Shown here: positions 1-5,336 of the stretch, piece by piece | How positions within the stretch are numbered: position 1 is the first letter of the stretch | How the letters are laid out: each line of letters opens with the position of its first letter | Source: Caulobacteraceae bacterium | GTDB lineage: Bacteria; Pseudomonadota; Alphaproteobacteria; Caulobacterales; Caulobacteraceae | Assembly: GCA_028291305.1 (NCBI GenBank) | Contig: JAQGII010000377.1 | Location: forward strand, 1-9,723 | Direction: 5' to 3' | DNA length: 9,723 bases | Notes under the pieces: generated by a model | Database searches by the model: none | What the model saw: the letters and a program-made list of their open reading frames with translations, nothing else | What the model was told of the DNA's origin: nothing | Program-made: the position numbers and the translations under genes

Positions 1-517
1 GTTCTTCGGCGGCGCCCCAGACCTGCGCCGCGGGGACCCAGCCGTCCATGCGGCCGGCCTTCAGCTTGCACCAGCCGTCCTTGTTGCAGCGGTCCAGCTC
101 CGCCAGCGCTCGGCTGGCCAGATAGGCCTTCACGCGGCCGTCCGGCCTGGGACTGGCCAGCAGCGCCAGGGGGGTCGGCTGCAGGCGCATGACCATGCGC
201 CGGCCGTCGGTGGTGCGCCGGTGCACCCAGGCCAGGCCCCGCTCCGGGTCGCAGATGCGCCGCCACTCGTTGGTCTCGGCCACCACCTGCACCGGCAGCC
301 CCTTGGCGCGATAAACCCACAGAAGTCGCGAATCGTCGCCCGGCGCGGAGCGGGCGTTGACCTGGTCGAACTTGAGCGAGACGTAGCGCGGCACCGGCAG
401 GCCCGACGGCGTCGGCCGCTCCTTGTCCTTCTCGGCGGCGAACGGCGCCCCCGGCGACAGGCCCGCCAGGGCCAGGGCCGCCAGCCCTGCCACAGCTCCA
501 ACCTTGTTGCGCGCCAT
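1..517 (-). CDS. Secreted SH3-domain protein (3' end outside window)
   Basis: The reading frame is open from an ATG at 517 to the window edge, giving 172 residues with no stop. Residues 1-27 form a signal peptide: a short basic start (ARNK), an Ala/Leu-rich core, and a likely cut after PFA. Two SH3-like units follow. The first (about 45-100) has the bacterial pattern V-N-A-R-S-A-P-G-D-D with WRRIC and a WVH end. The second (about 110-165) ends DGWCKLKAGRMDGWV. This matches the SH3_4 type of alphaproteobacterial envelope proteins, usually thought to bind peptidoglycan or partner proteins; the actual ligand is unknown. C89, C144 and C150 are visible and could form disulfides in the periplasm. 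An in-frame ATG at 529 would add four residues (MGRR) and is an alternative start; neither has a strong Shine-Dalgarno. It is divergent from the 79-residue gene at 873. Confidence 0.8.
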   Translation of the reverse strand, partial: MARNKVGAVAGLAALALAGLSPGAPFAAEKDKERPTPSGLPVPRYVSLKFDQVNARSAPGDDSRLLWVYRAKGLPVQVVAETNEWRRICDPERGLAWVHRRTTDGRRMVMRLQPTPLALLASPRPDGRVKAYLASRALAELDRCNKDGWCKLKAGRMDGWVPAAQVWGAAEE

Positions 518-586
518 CCTGCGTCCCATCGGTGCGAATCCCAGCCGCCATTGTGACGGAGGCGCGCGCGCGCAGGAAGCCGCGAC

Positions 587-648
587 GGCCCCGCTCCGGG
601 ATGGGGGCCATTTCCGGTTCAGGGGTTCGAGTCGCCCCCGCAAGCCGG
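587..648. other. Two adjacent GC-rich hairpins
   Basis: GGCCCC (587-592) pairs perfectly with GGGGCC (604-609) across an 11-base loop. Directly after it, CCGGTT (614-619) can pair with AAGCCGG (642-648) with one bulge, enclosing GGGG (622-625) paired with CCCC (635-638). Neither is followed by a T run on either strand, so they are poor intrinsic terminators. They sit between divergent genes, where a terminator is not expected. They may belong to a 5' leader of the leftward gene, to a small RNA, or to nothing functional. Confidence 0.3.
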
Positions 649-808
649 CCGGTCGTTACTGCGGAGCTTGGTCGATGGGCGTTTCGACACCCGGAGGTTG
701 TTGTCCATGAGGGGGCATCACGAGTAGCGGCCTCAAGTTCGCCTACCGCAAAGCTAACTTATGTCATATTATAGACTTAGATAAACACAAAATTCGCTTT
801 GATTACTC

Positions 809-822
809 TCAAGTTGACTTGA
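809..822. promoter_or_regulatory. Perfect palindrome TCAAGT-TG-ACTTGA
   Basis: Six-base arms separated by two bases form a perfect inverted repeat within an AT-rich patch, 51 bases before the ATG at 873. It contains TTGAC (814-818), which could serve as a -35 element. It is a plausible repressor site for the 79-residue gene. No regulator is known for it and a chance occurrence cannot be excluded. Confidence 0.35.
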
Positions 823-872
823 TCCAAGGCAACGTTTGTGGCTCTACTGTCGGCTTGAACGGCGAGGCGGCC

Positions 873-1112
873 ATGGATCAGTACCGAGCCTACAGGCTGG
901 ACGAGCAGGGGCGGGTCTGCGGGGTGATGGTGCTGGACGCCGATGGCCCGGAGGAGGTCCTCGCCAAGGCCGGCGGCCTGGAGCGTCCTTTCGGCATGGA
1001 GGTCTGGCTGCGGGACCGCTGCGTAGCCAAGCTGGGGGGCGACGGGTCCACCGCGGGCCTGCCCTCGGCCCGGATCCTCGCCTACAGCCGATCCGACATC
1101 CGCGAACGCTGA
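873..1112 (+). CDS. Small conserved-type protein of unknown function
   Basis: A 79-residue protein with no signal peptide and no membrane segment, so probably cytoplasmic. The ATG at 873 is preferred because GAGG ends about ten bases upstream; a TTG at 819 in the same frame would add 18 residues that do not look protein-like and would overlap the palindrome at 809-822. The pattern YRAYRLDEQGRV near the start, an acidic segment (LDADGPEE) followed by a short helix, and EVWLRDRCVAKL in the middle resemble a family of short uncharacterised alphaproteobacterial proteins with the signature YRAYxLDxxGxI...VELWxxxRxVA. I know this family only as hypothetical proteins. The last 25 residues (GGDGSTAG onwards) have lower complexity. 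No function can be assigned. It is followed by a separate gene on the same strand after 106 bases. Confidence 0.7.
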   Translation: MDQYRAYRLDEQGRVCGVMVLDADGPEEVLAKAGGLERPFGMEVWLRDRCVAKLGGDGSTAGLPSARILAYSRSDIRER

Positions 1113-1218
1113 GCCCTTCCGCCGGGCGATCGGGGTTCTTACCGGCCCCGGCTCCGCGCGCCCTTGCCTGAATCGCCGTCTTCGCCGATCAAGGACCGGC
1201 AGGCCCGGAGGACGCGGC

Positions 1219-1647
1219 ATGGACCAGGACGCGACACCCATCACCGGCGGCTGCCTGTGCCGCGCCGTGCGCTTCGAGATCTCCGCCGCCCCCATCGTCG
1301 CCCGCGTCTGCTGGTGCCGTCTGTGCCAGGCCGTCGGCGCCGGCGGCGCAACGGTCAACGTCTGCTTCCCCTCCGACGCCGTGCGGATCGAGGGCCGGAT
1401 GAACGACTATGCCTGCACCGCCGACAGCGGCTCCAGCATGCATCGCCGGTTCTGCCCGTCCTGCGGCGTGCACCTGTTCAGCGAGGCGGAGTCGCGGCCG
1501 CATCTGATCTTCGTGCGGGCCGGCGCCCTGGACGACCCGGAGATCGCCCGTCCCTCGGCCACCATCTGGACCTCCCAGGCGCCCAGCTGGGCCTGTATCG
1601 ACGCCGACCTGCCGCAGATGGCCGCCCAGGCGCCGCCGGCCGCCTAG
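1219..1647 (+). CDS. GFA/CENP-V domain zinc-binding protein
   Basis: A 142-residue protein of the GFA family (fold of glutathione-dependent formaldehyde-activating enzyme Gfa), full length for the family. The zinc-binding cysteines are all visible: GGCLC (C12, C14), the C31-x-C33-x2-C36 cluster, and CPSCG (C79, C82). The hydrophobic strand after CPSCGVHLF and the late LIFVRAGALDD are also typical. Most members are annotated after Gfa without proof of formaldehyde or glutathione chemistry, so the substrate is unknown. A strong ribosome binding site (GGAGGA) lies six bases before the ATG. Residues 136-142 form an Ala/Pro tail. It stands alone: 106 bases separate it from the gene before and 65 bases from rsmI. 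The presence of gshB further downstream is suggestive of thiol chemistry but is not a link. Confidence 0.85.
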   Translation: MDQDATPITGGCLCRAVRFEISAAPIVARVCWCRLCQAVGAGGATVNVCFPSDAVRIEGRMNDYACTADSGSSMHRRFCPSCGVHLFSEAESRPHLIFVRAGALDDPEIARPSATIWTSQAPSWACIDADLPQMAAQAPPAA

Positions 1648-1712
1648 CTTTCGCCTGACGGGCTTTGGCCTTAGGGCTTGGCCCGGCCCCCGCGACCTGC
1701 TGAAACAGGGGC

Positions 1713-2582
1713 ATGAGCATGCCCCCGGCCCCCCCAAGCCTCTCCGACAAGCCGCTGGAGCCCGGCCTCTATGTCGTCTCCACGCCGATCGGCAACCTGC
1801 GCGACATCACGCTGCGCGCGCTGGACGTACTGGCCCAGGCCGACATGGTGCTGGTGGAGGACACCCGCGTCACCGGCAAGCTGATGCACGCCTACGGCTT
1901 GAAGCAGAAGCTGATCCGCTACGACGAGCACGAGGCGGAGGCCGCCCGCCCGCGTGTCCTGGCGGCGCTCAAGGACGGCGCGCGGGTGGCGCTGGTGTCG
2001 GACGCCGGCACGCCCCTGGTGTCGGATCCTGGCTACCGGCTGGTGGTGGCGGCGGCCGAGGCCGGCCATCGCGTCTATCCCATCCCGGGCGCCTCGGCGC
2101 TCCTGGCCGGCCTGGCGGGGGCCGGACTGCCCACCGACCGCTTCCTGTTCGTCGGCTTCCCGCCGCCCAAGTCGGCGGGGCGGCGGGCGCTGTTCGAGGA
2201 ACTGAAGCCGCTGCGGGCCACCCTGATCTTCTACGAAGGGGTCTCGCGCACCGCCGACTGCCTGGCCGACATGGCCGCCGTGTTCGGGCCGCGCCCGGCG
2301 GTGGTGGCGCGCGAGCTGACCAAGCTGCACGAGACCTATCTCAGGGGCACGCTGGAGGCCCTGGCCGCCGATCCACGGATGCAGGCGCCCAAGGGCGAGA
2401 TCGTCATCCTGGTGGGGCCCGGCGCGGAGGCGGCGGCCACCGTCGACGACGCCGACGCCGCCCTGGCCGACGCGCTGAAGCGGCTGGGCCCGGCCGACGC
2501 GGCGTCGGAGGTGTCTAAGGCGCTGGGGCTCAACCGGCGCGACCTCTATCGCCGCGCGATCGAGATGAAGGACGAGGGGTGA
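1713..2582 (+). CDS. rsmI: 16S rRNA (cytidine(1402)-2'-O)-methyltransferase
   Basis: RsmI methylates the 2'-hydroxyl of C1402 in the ribosomal decoding centre using S-adenosylmethionine; with RsmH it makes the m4Cm nucleotide. The 289-residue protein has the complete tetrapyrrole-methylase-like fold. Visible motifs, in order, are STPIGNLRDIT (23-33), VEDTRVTGKL (48-57), SDAGTPLVSDPG (96-107), PIPGAS (123-128), VGFPPPK around 150, an FYEG segment, ARELTKLHET, and KGEIVILVGPG near the C-terminal part. The C-terminal 45 residues form a small helical domain ending LNRRDLYRRAIEM, also typical. The ATG at 1713 is followed by a second in-frame ATG at 1719. The site upstream is CAGGGG, and it partly overlaps a small CCTG/CAGG hairpin (1696-1709). 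It overlaps yraN by four bases (GTGA), so the two are translationally coupled. Confidence 0.95.
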   Translation: MSMPPAPPSLSDKPLEPGLYVVSTPIGNLRDITLRALDVLAQADMVLVEDTRVTGKLMHAYGLKQKLIRYDEHEAEAARPRVLAALKDGARVALVSDAGTPLVSDPGYRLVVAAAEAGHRVYPIPGASALLAGLAGAGLPTDRFLFVGFPPPKSAGRRALFEELKPLRATLIFYEGVSRTADCLADMAAVFGPRPAVVARELTKLHETYLRGTLEALAADPRMQAPKGEIVILVGPGAEAAATVDDADAALADALKRLGPADAASEVSKALGLNRRDLYRRAIEMKDEG

Positions 2583-2983
2583 GGGCGCCCGCGCCCGGCC
2601 CCGGGTCGCCCAGTCCCTGGAAACAACGCAAGGGCGCGGCGGCGCGCCGGTCGGGCCGCCGGGCGGAATGGGTGGCGGCCCTGCTGCTGATGGCCAAGGG
2701 CTACCGCATCCTGGGCATGCGGCTGGCCACGCCGCAGGGCGAGATCGACCTGGTGGGCTTGCGCGGCGCGGTTCTGGCCATCGTCGAGGTCAAGCAGCGG
2801 CGCTCCAGCGAGGAGGCCCTGCTGGCCGTCACCGGAGCGCAGCAGGAGCGTCTGCGCCGGGCCGGACGGGCCCTGGCGGCCCGTCTGGAGAGAAACATCC
2901 CCTTGATCGTGCGTTTGGACCTGGTTGCGCTCGCGCCGGGGCGCTGGCCGCGTCATATTCCCGACGCCTGGCCGCAAGGATGA
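2579..2983 (+). CDS. yraN: UPF0102 (YraN) nuclease-fold protein
   Basis: A 134-residue member of UPF0102, predicted to have a restriction-endonuclease/Holliday-junction-resolvase-like fold; its cellular role is not established. The conserved acidic and basic residues are present: RRAEWVA (E30), QGEIDLVG (E55, D57) and VEVKQR (E70, K72), in the E...ExD...ExK arrangement of this nuclease superfamily. The first 22 residues are Pro/Arg/Lys-rich and probably disordered. The GTG start at 2579 overlaps the rsmI stop (GTGA) and follows GAAGGACGAGG, a good ribosome binding site. The pairing of rsmI with yraN is common in proteobacteria. A SirB1-like gene follows after 36 bases, likely in the same transcript. 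Confidence 0.9.
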   Translation: MRAPAPGPGSPSPWKQRKGAAARRSGRRAEWVAALLLMAKGYRILGMRLATPQGEIDLVGLRGAVLAIVEVKQRRSSEEALLAVTGAQQERLRRAGRALAARLERNIPLIVRLDLVALAPGRWPRHIPDAWPQG

Positions 2984-3019
2984 CGAGGCCGCGGGGTTCG
3001 GGCTGGTCGCGGAGGACGC

Positions 3020-3835
3020 ATGACGCGGGATGAGGCCGAGCGGACGCTGGCCGCAGCCGGACAGGCGGGAGACGACGCGTTTCCCCTGTTCGAGGCCGCG
3101 CTGGCCTGCGCGCTGCATGAAGACCCGGGCCGCGACGGGGAGGCGATCCGCTCGCTGTCCGAACAGATCGGCGAGCGCCTCAAGCGGCGCCTGGAGATGG
3201 AATCCGCCGAGGAGGCCATCGCCGAGACTCTGTGCGGCGATTTCCGCTTCAACGGCGACCTGCTCACCTACGACGATCCCGACAATGCCGACCTGATCGC
3301 GGTGGCCGAGCGGCGGCGCGGCATCCCGGTGGCGCTGGGCATCTTCTATCTGGACGCGGCGCGCCGGTGCGGCCTGCCGATGGAGGGGGTCGATTTCCCC
3401 GGCCACTTCCTGCTGCGCATCGAGAGCCGGGAGGGGCCGCTGGCCCTGGACCCGTTCAGCGAGGGCCGGGTGGTGCTGCCGTCCGAACTGGTGCGCCGGG
3501 CCCTGCGCGCCGGACTCACCCCCGACGTGGCCGACCGGCTGGACCTGCTGATGGCCCCGGTCAAGGACCGCGCGGTGCTGATCCGGCTGCAGAACAACAT
3601 CTTCGCCCGCGCCCAGCAGGCCCGCGACTTCGCCCGCGCCGAGCGCGCCGCCCTGCGCCGAGCCCTGCTCGACCCCTCCGACCACCGGCCCTGGATCGAC
3701 GTCGCCGCCGCCCGCGAGGGGCAGGGCGCCCTGGCCGGCTGCCTGGAGGCCCTGGCCCGCGCCCAGGCGCTCGACGGCGGCGCCGGCATCGCCGCCCGCG
3801 CCGCCCGCGAGCGGGTGCGGCTCAAGCTGAACTAG
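3020..3835 (+). CDS. SirB1 / transglutaminase-like family protein
   Basis: A 271-residue member of the SirB1 family (Transglut_core2). The family core is plain: GDFRFNGDLLTYDDPDNADL (73-92), the RRRGIPVALGIFYLDAARR segment (98-116) and LPMEGVDFPGHFLLR (119-133), then LALDPF (141-146). The His and Asp of a transglutaminase-type triad are present as H129 and D144. The position where some relatives carry Cys in the RRG-x-x stretch has Pro103, so I infer a non-enzymatic or altered protein. The C-terminal 90 residues are Ala/Arg-rich helices (RLQNNIFARAQQ... repeated ARA units) resembling the TPR-like tail of the family. The ATG is supported by GGAGGACGC just upstream. It is the last gene of the rsmI-yraN run and is followed by a hairpin at 3862-3878. 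Family function is unknown. Confidence 0.88.
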   Translation: MTRDEAERTLAAAGQAGDDAFPLFEAALACALHEDPGRDGEAIRSLSEQIGERLKRRLEMESAEEAIAETLCGDFRFNGDLLTYDDPDNADLIAVAERRRGIPVALGIFYLDAARRCGLPMEGVDFPGHFLLRIESREGPLALDPFSEGRVVLPSELVRRALRAGLTPDVADRLDLLMAPVKDRAVLIRLQNNIFARAQQARDFARAERAALRRALLDPSDHRPWIDVAAAREGQGALAGCLEALARAQALDGGAGIAARAARERVRLKLN

Positions 3836-3861
3836 GCTTCGCCGCCGCGTGAGCCGGCCAG

Positions 3862-3878
3862 GCCCGGGCGGACCGGGC
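3862..3878 (+). terminator. Candidate terminator hairpin after the SirB1-like gene
   Basis: GCCCGG (3862-3867) pairs perfectly with CCGGGC (3873-3878) across a five-base loop, 26 bases after the stop codon at 3835. No T run follows, so it would act as a Rho-assisted or mRNA-end stabilising structure rather than a classic intrinsic terminator. A weaker CGCG/CGCG stem at 3898-3909 is followed by CTTTATT. Confidence 0.4.
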
Positions 3879-3914
3879 TGAGGGCAAGTAAAATCGACGC
3901 GCCTGCGCGCTTTA

Positions 3915-3933
3915 TTGACAATCGGGATTTGTC
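3915..3933 (+). promoter_or_regulatory. TTGACA element overlapping a short inverted repeat
   Basis: A perfect sigma-70 -35 hexamer, TTGACA, lies at 3915-3920 in the first AT-rich stretch after the housekeeping operon. It overlaps an inverted repeat, GACAA (3917-3921) and TTGTC (3929-3933) with seven bases between. At 17 bases downstream the sequence is GCGATC (3938-3943), a poor -10, so I do not claim a full promoter. AATATAT at about 3970 is AT-rich but does not fit the spacing. Confidence 0.35.
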
Positions 3934-3985
3934 GTACGCGATCCGTGAAGATGGACCGCCAAGGCGAGAAATATATCTGCTTGTG

Positions 3986-4015
3986 CAACAAACATAGAGA
4001 CCGATCTGTTTGTTG
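3986..4015. promoter_or_regulatory. Perfect 9-bp inverted repeat, candidate operator of the redox module
   Basis: CAACAAACA (3986-3994) and TGTTTGTTG (4007-4015) are exact reverse complements separated by 12 bases. The repeat lies 69 bases before the start of the Met-rich peptide gene, in an AT-rich island within GC-rich DNA. No T run follows it and it is not close to an upstream stop codon, so an operator for a dimeric regulator fits better than a terminator. Its half-site centres are 21 bases apart, two helical turns, which places both half-sites on one face of the DNA. Confidence 0.5.
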
Positions 4016-4084
4016 ATATGGCGCAGATGCACGGGCGCCAGGCGCCGGTTCTATAAGGAAACGCCGCCCGGTAAGGAGGCACAA

Positions 4085-4378
4085 ATGTTCAAAATAGCAA
4101 CGACGGCTTTGATCGGCCTGAGCATGGCGACTTGCGCGTTCGGCGGCGCCTTCGCCCAGACCAGCGAGCCGAAGCCGCCGCCTGCCAGGATGCCGTTGTC
4201 GCCCGGCCAGCCGAGCGCGACCAACCTGCAGGTCAGCGACAGGGACATGGAGGCCATGCTGGCGTGCAAACGGATGCCCAACGACGTCATGATGAAGGAC
4301 CAGACCTGCAGGGACATGGCGAAGATGCACCCCGACATGATGAAGTCGGGTCTGGCGAAGGGCGCGGCGGCCAAATAG
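4085..4378 (+). CDS. Methionine-rich secreted peptide, MrpX/MxKDx-like
   Basis: A 97-residue precursor. Residues 1-24 form a clear Sec signal peptide (MFK start, hydrophobic core, AFA before Q25). The mature 73 residues contain ten Met (36, 55, 58, 64, 69, 70, 78, 81, 85, 86), two Cys (61, 75) and one His (82), with many Lys and Asp. One MMKDQ unit (69-73) fits the MxKDx pentapeptide motif, and DMAKMHPDMMKSG continues the same style. The ATG at 4085 is set by a near-perfect Shine-Dalgarno (AAGGAGG, 4073-4079); the frame upstream is open but does not look like protein. By analogy with MrpX of Azospira suillum, it may be a sacrificial scavenger of hypochlorite whose oxidised Met residues are repaired by the enzyme encoded next. 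Copper or other soft-metal binding through Met/Cys/His is the main alternative. The N-terminal part (26-50) is Pro-rich and probably flexible. Confidence 0.75.
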   Translation: MFKIATTALIGLSMATCAFGGAFAQTSEPKPPPARMPLSPGQPSATNLQVSDRDMEAMLACKRMPNDVMMKDQTCRDMAKMHPDMMKSGLAKGAAAK

Positions 4379-4399
4379 GCTCGCCCAACCGGCAGGACT

Positions 4400-4418
4400 G
4401 CGGCTCCGAGGGAGCCGC
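4400..4418 (+). other. Strong intercistronic hairpin
   Basis: GCGGCTCC (4400-4407) and GGAGCCGC (4411-4418) are perfect complements around a three-base loop (GAG). The structure lies 21 bases after the stop of the Met-rich peptide gene and 24 bases before the TTG start of the cytochrome gene. No T run follows, so full termination is unlikely. It could stabilise the 3' end of a short peptide mRNA or cause partial termination, letting the peptide be made in excess over the membrane enzyme. Confidence 0.55.
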
Positions 4419-4442
4419 CATGCCGCCAGCAGAGGAGCCCGC

Positions 4443-5336
4443 TTGAGTTCGGTCCCGGACACGACCATCCCGGCCCCGTTCAAGCCCGCGGTCGCGCCCG
4501 GCAAGGCCGGGGTGGCGATCTACCGGCACCGGCTGGCGACGCGCATCGGCCACTGGATCAACGTCCTGTGCCTGACCGTGCTGCTGATGAGCGGGGCGCA
4601 GATTTTCAACGCCCATCCGCGCCTCTACTGGGGTCAGTACGGGGCCAACGCCGACCCGGCGGTGCTGGCGATGGCGGCGGTCGAAGGGCCGAACGGCGCC
4701 GCCGTGGGCGTGACCCAGGTCGGGCCGTGGACCTTCCGCACCACCGGCGTGTTCGGCCTGTCCAAGGAAAGGGGCCAGATCACCGAGCGCGGCTTCCCCG
4801 CCTGGCTGACCCTGCCCAGCTACCAGGACCTGGCCACCGGCCGCCATTGGCACTTCTTCTTCGCCTGGCTGCTGGTCGTCAACGGCCTGGTCTACCTGAT
4901 CCACACCGTCCTCTCCGGCCACCTGAAGCGGGACCTGCTGCCGCGCAAGGACGAGCTGCGGCCCCGCCACCTGGGCCAGGACATCTGGGACCACCTGCGG
5001 CTGAGACAGCCGGTGGGCGAGGCGGCGACGCGCTACAACACCCTGCAGAAGATCAGCTACCTGGCGGTGATCTTCGTCCTCCTGCCGCTGATGCTGCTGA
5101 CCGGCCTGACCCTGTCGCCGGGAATGGACGCCGTCCTGCCGGTGCTGCTGGACGTGTTCGGCGGGCGGCAATCGGCGCGGACCCTCCACTTCATCACCGC
5201 CAACCTGATCGTGCTGTTCGTGGTGGTGCATCTGGCGGAGGTGCTGATCTCCGGCCCCTGGAACGAGGTCCGCTCGATGATCACCGGCTGGTATGTCGCC
5301 CGGACCGGGAAAGCCGGCGGGGAGACGCCCTCGTGA
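4443..5336 (+). CDS. Four-helix b-type cytochrome, membrane subunit of the molybdoenzyme
   Basis: A 297-residue integral membrane cytochrome of the bacterial cytochrome b561/Ni-hydrogenase b-type superfamily, expected to carry electrons from the quinone pool to the periplasmic molybdopterin partner. Four membrane helices are visible at about 36-55, 137-158, 204-224 and 249-271. Candidate haem-ligand His are H37 (RIGHW), H135/H137 (RHWHF), H154 (LIHT), H249 (TLHF) and H263 (VVHLAEVLISG). Basic residues before helix 1 and between helices 2 and 3 put both termini in the cytoplasm and the long 56-133 loop in the periplasm. The H-x7-G...W-x3-R-x-M-x2-G ending is typical of the family. The start is TTG, supported by GAGGAG six bases upstream; no ATG fits before helix 1. 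Its stop overlaps the next start by four bases (GTGA), so it is coupled to the molybdopterin subunit. Confidence 0.88.
   Translation: MSSVPDTTIPAPFKPAVAPGKAGVAIYRHRLATRIGHWINVLCLTVLLMSGAQIFNAHPRLYWGQYGANADPAVLAMAAVEGPNGAAVGVTQVGPWTFRTTGVFGLSKERGQITERGFPAWLTLPSYQDLATGRHWHFFFAWLLVVNGLVYLIHTVLSGHLKRDLLPRKDELRPRHLGQDIWDHLRLRQPVGEAATRYNTLQKISYLAVIFVLLPLMLLTGLTLSPGMDAVLPVLLDVFGGRQSARTLHFITANLIVLFVVVHLAEVLISGPWNEVRSMITGWYVARTGKAGGETPS

Larger units (their letters stand above)
518..872. other. Gene-free divergent spacer
   Basis: No convincing gene lies between the two divergent neighbours. The left half is very GC-rich and holds six GC dinucleotide repeats (562-573), a perfect GGCCCC/GGGGCC hairpin (587-609), an adjacent folded segment (614-648), and a short GTCGA/TCGAC inverted repeat (671-688). 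A GGAGG at 693-697 precedes a six-codon frame (707-727, MRGHHE), which may be chance. From about 750 to 820 the sequence becomes clearly AT-rich, with TATTAT (767-772) and TTGAC (814-818), as expected for promoters of the rightward gene. I cannot pair a good -35 with a good -10. Confidence 0.6.

Noticed and set aside
130..501. 123-residue Arg-rich frame at the left end
   Set aside because: It is an out-of-frame shadow of the SH3 protein, whose signal peptide and SH3 patterns fit the other minus frame.
536..540. GAATC and other GANTC (CcrM methylation) sites near promoters
   Set aside because: They occur at scattered positions, also inside genes, with no clustering that would support cell-cycle control.
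617..640. T-arm-like GGTTCGAGTC suggesting a tRNA
   Set aside because: The flanking stem has mismatches, there is no matching D arm, anticodon arm, acceptor stem or CCA.
1121..1152. GCCGGG...CCCGGC stem after the 79-residue gene as a terminator
   Set aside because: The loop is 20 bases, there is no T run, and such stems are common by chance here.
4032..4047. GGCGCC-A-GGCGCC palindrome between the inverted repeat and the peptide start
   Set aside because: Six-base GC palindromes are expected by chance in DNA of this composition, and nothing else supports a function.
4010..4084. 25-residue N-terminal extension of the Met-rich peptide
   Set aside because: The AAGGAGG site at 4073-4079 and the signal peptide starting at 4085 mark the start; the extension overlaps the inverted repeat and would disrupt the signal peptide.
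2546..4504. 652-residue open frame on the minus strand
   Set aside because: It lies opposite rsmI end, yraN, the SirB1-like gene and the peptide gene, all with clear family motifs; the translation is low-complexity and typical of GC-rich antisense frames.
4568..5332. In-frame upstream extension of the molybdoenzyme to a 514-residue fusion
   Set aside because: The extension is the shadow of the cytochrome gene. The Tat/lipobox signal right after the GTG at 5333 and the GTGA overlap fix the real start.
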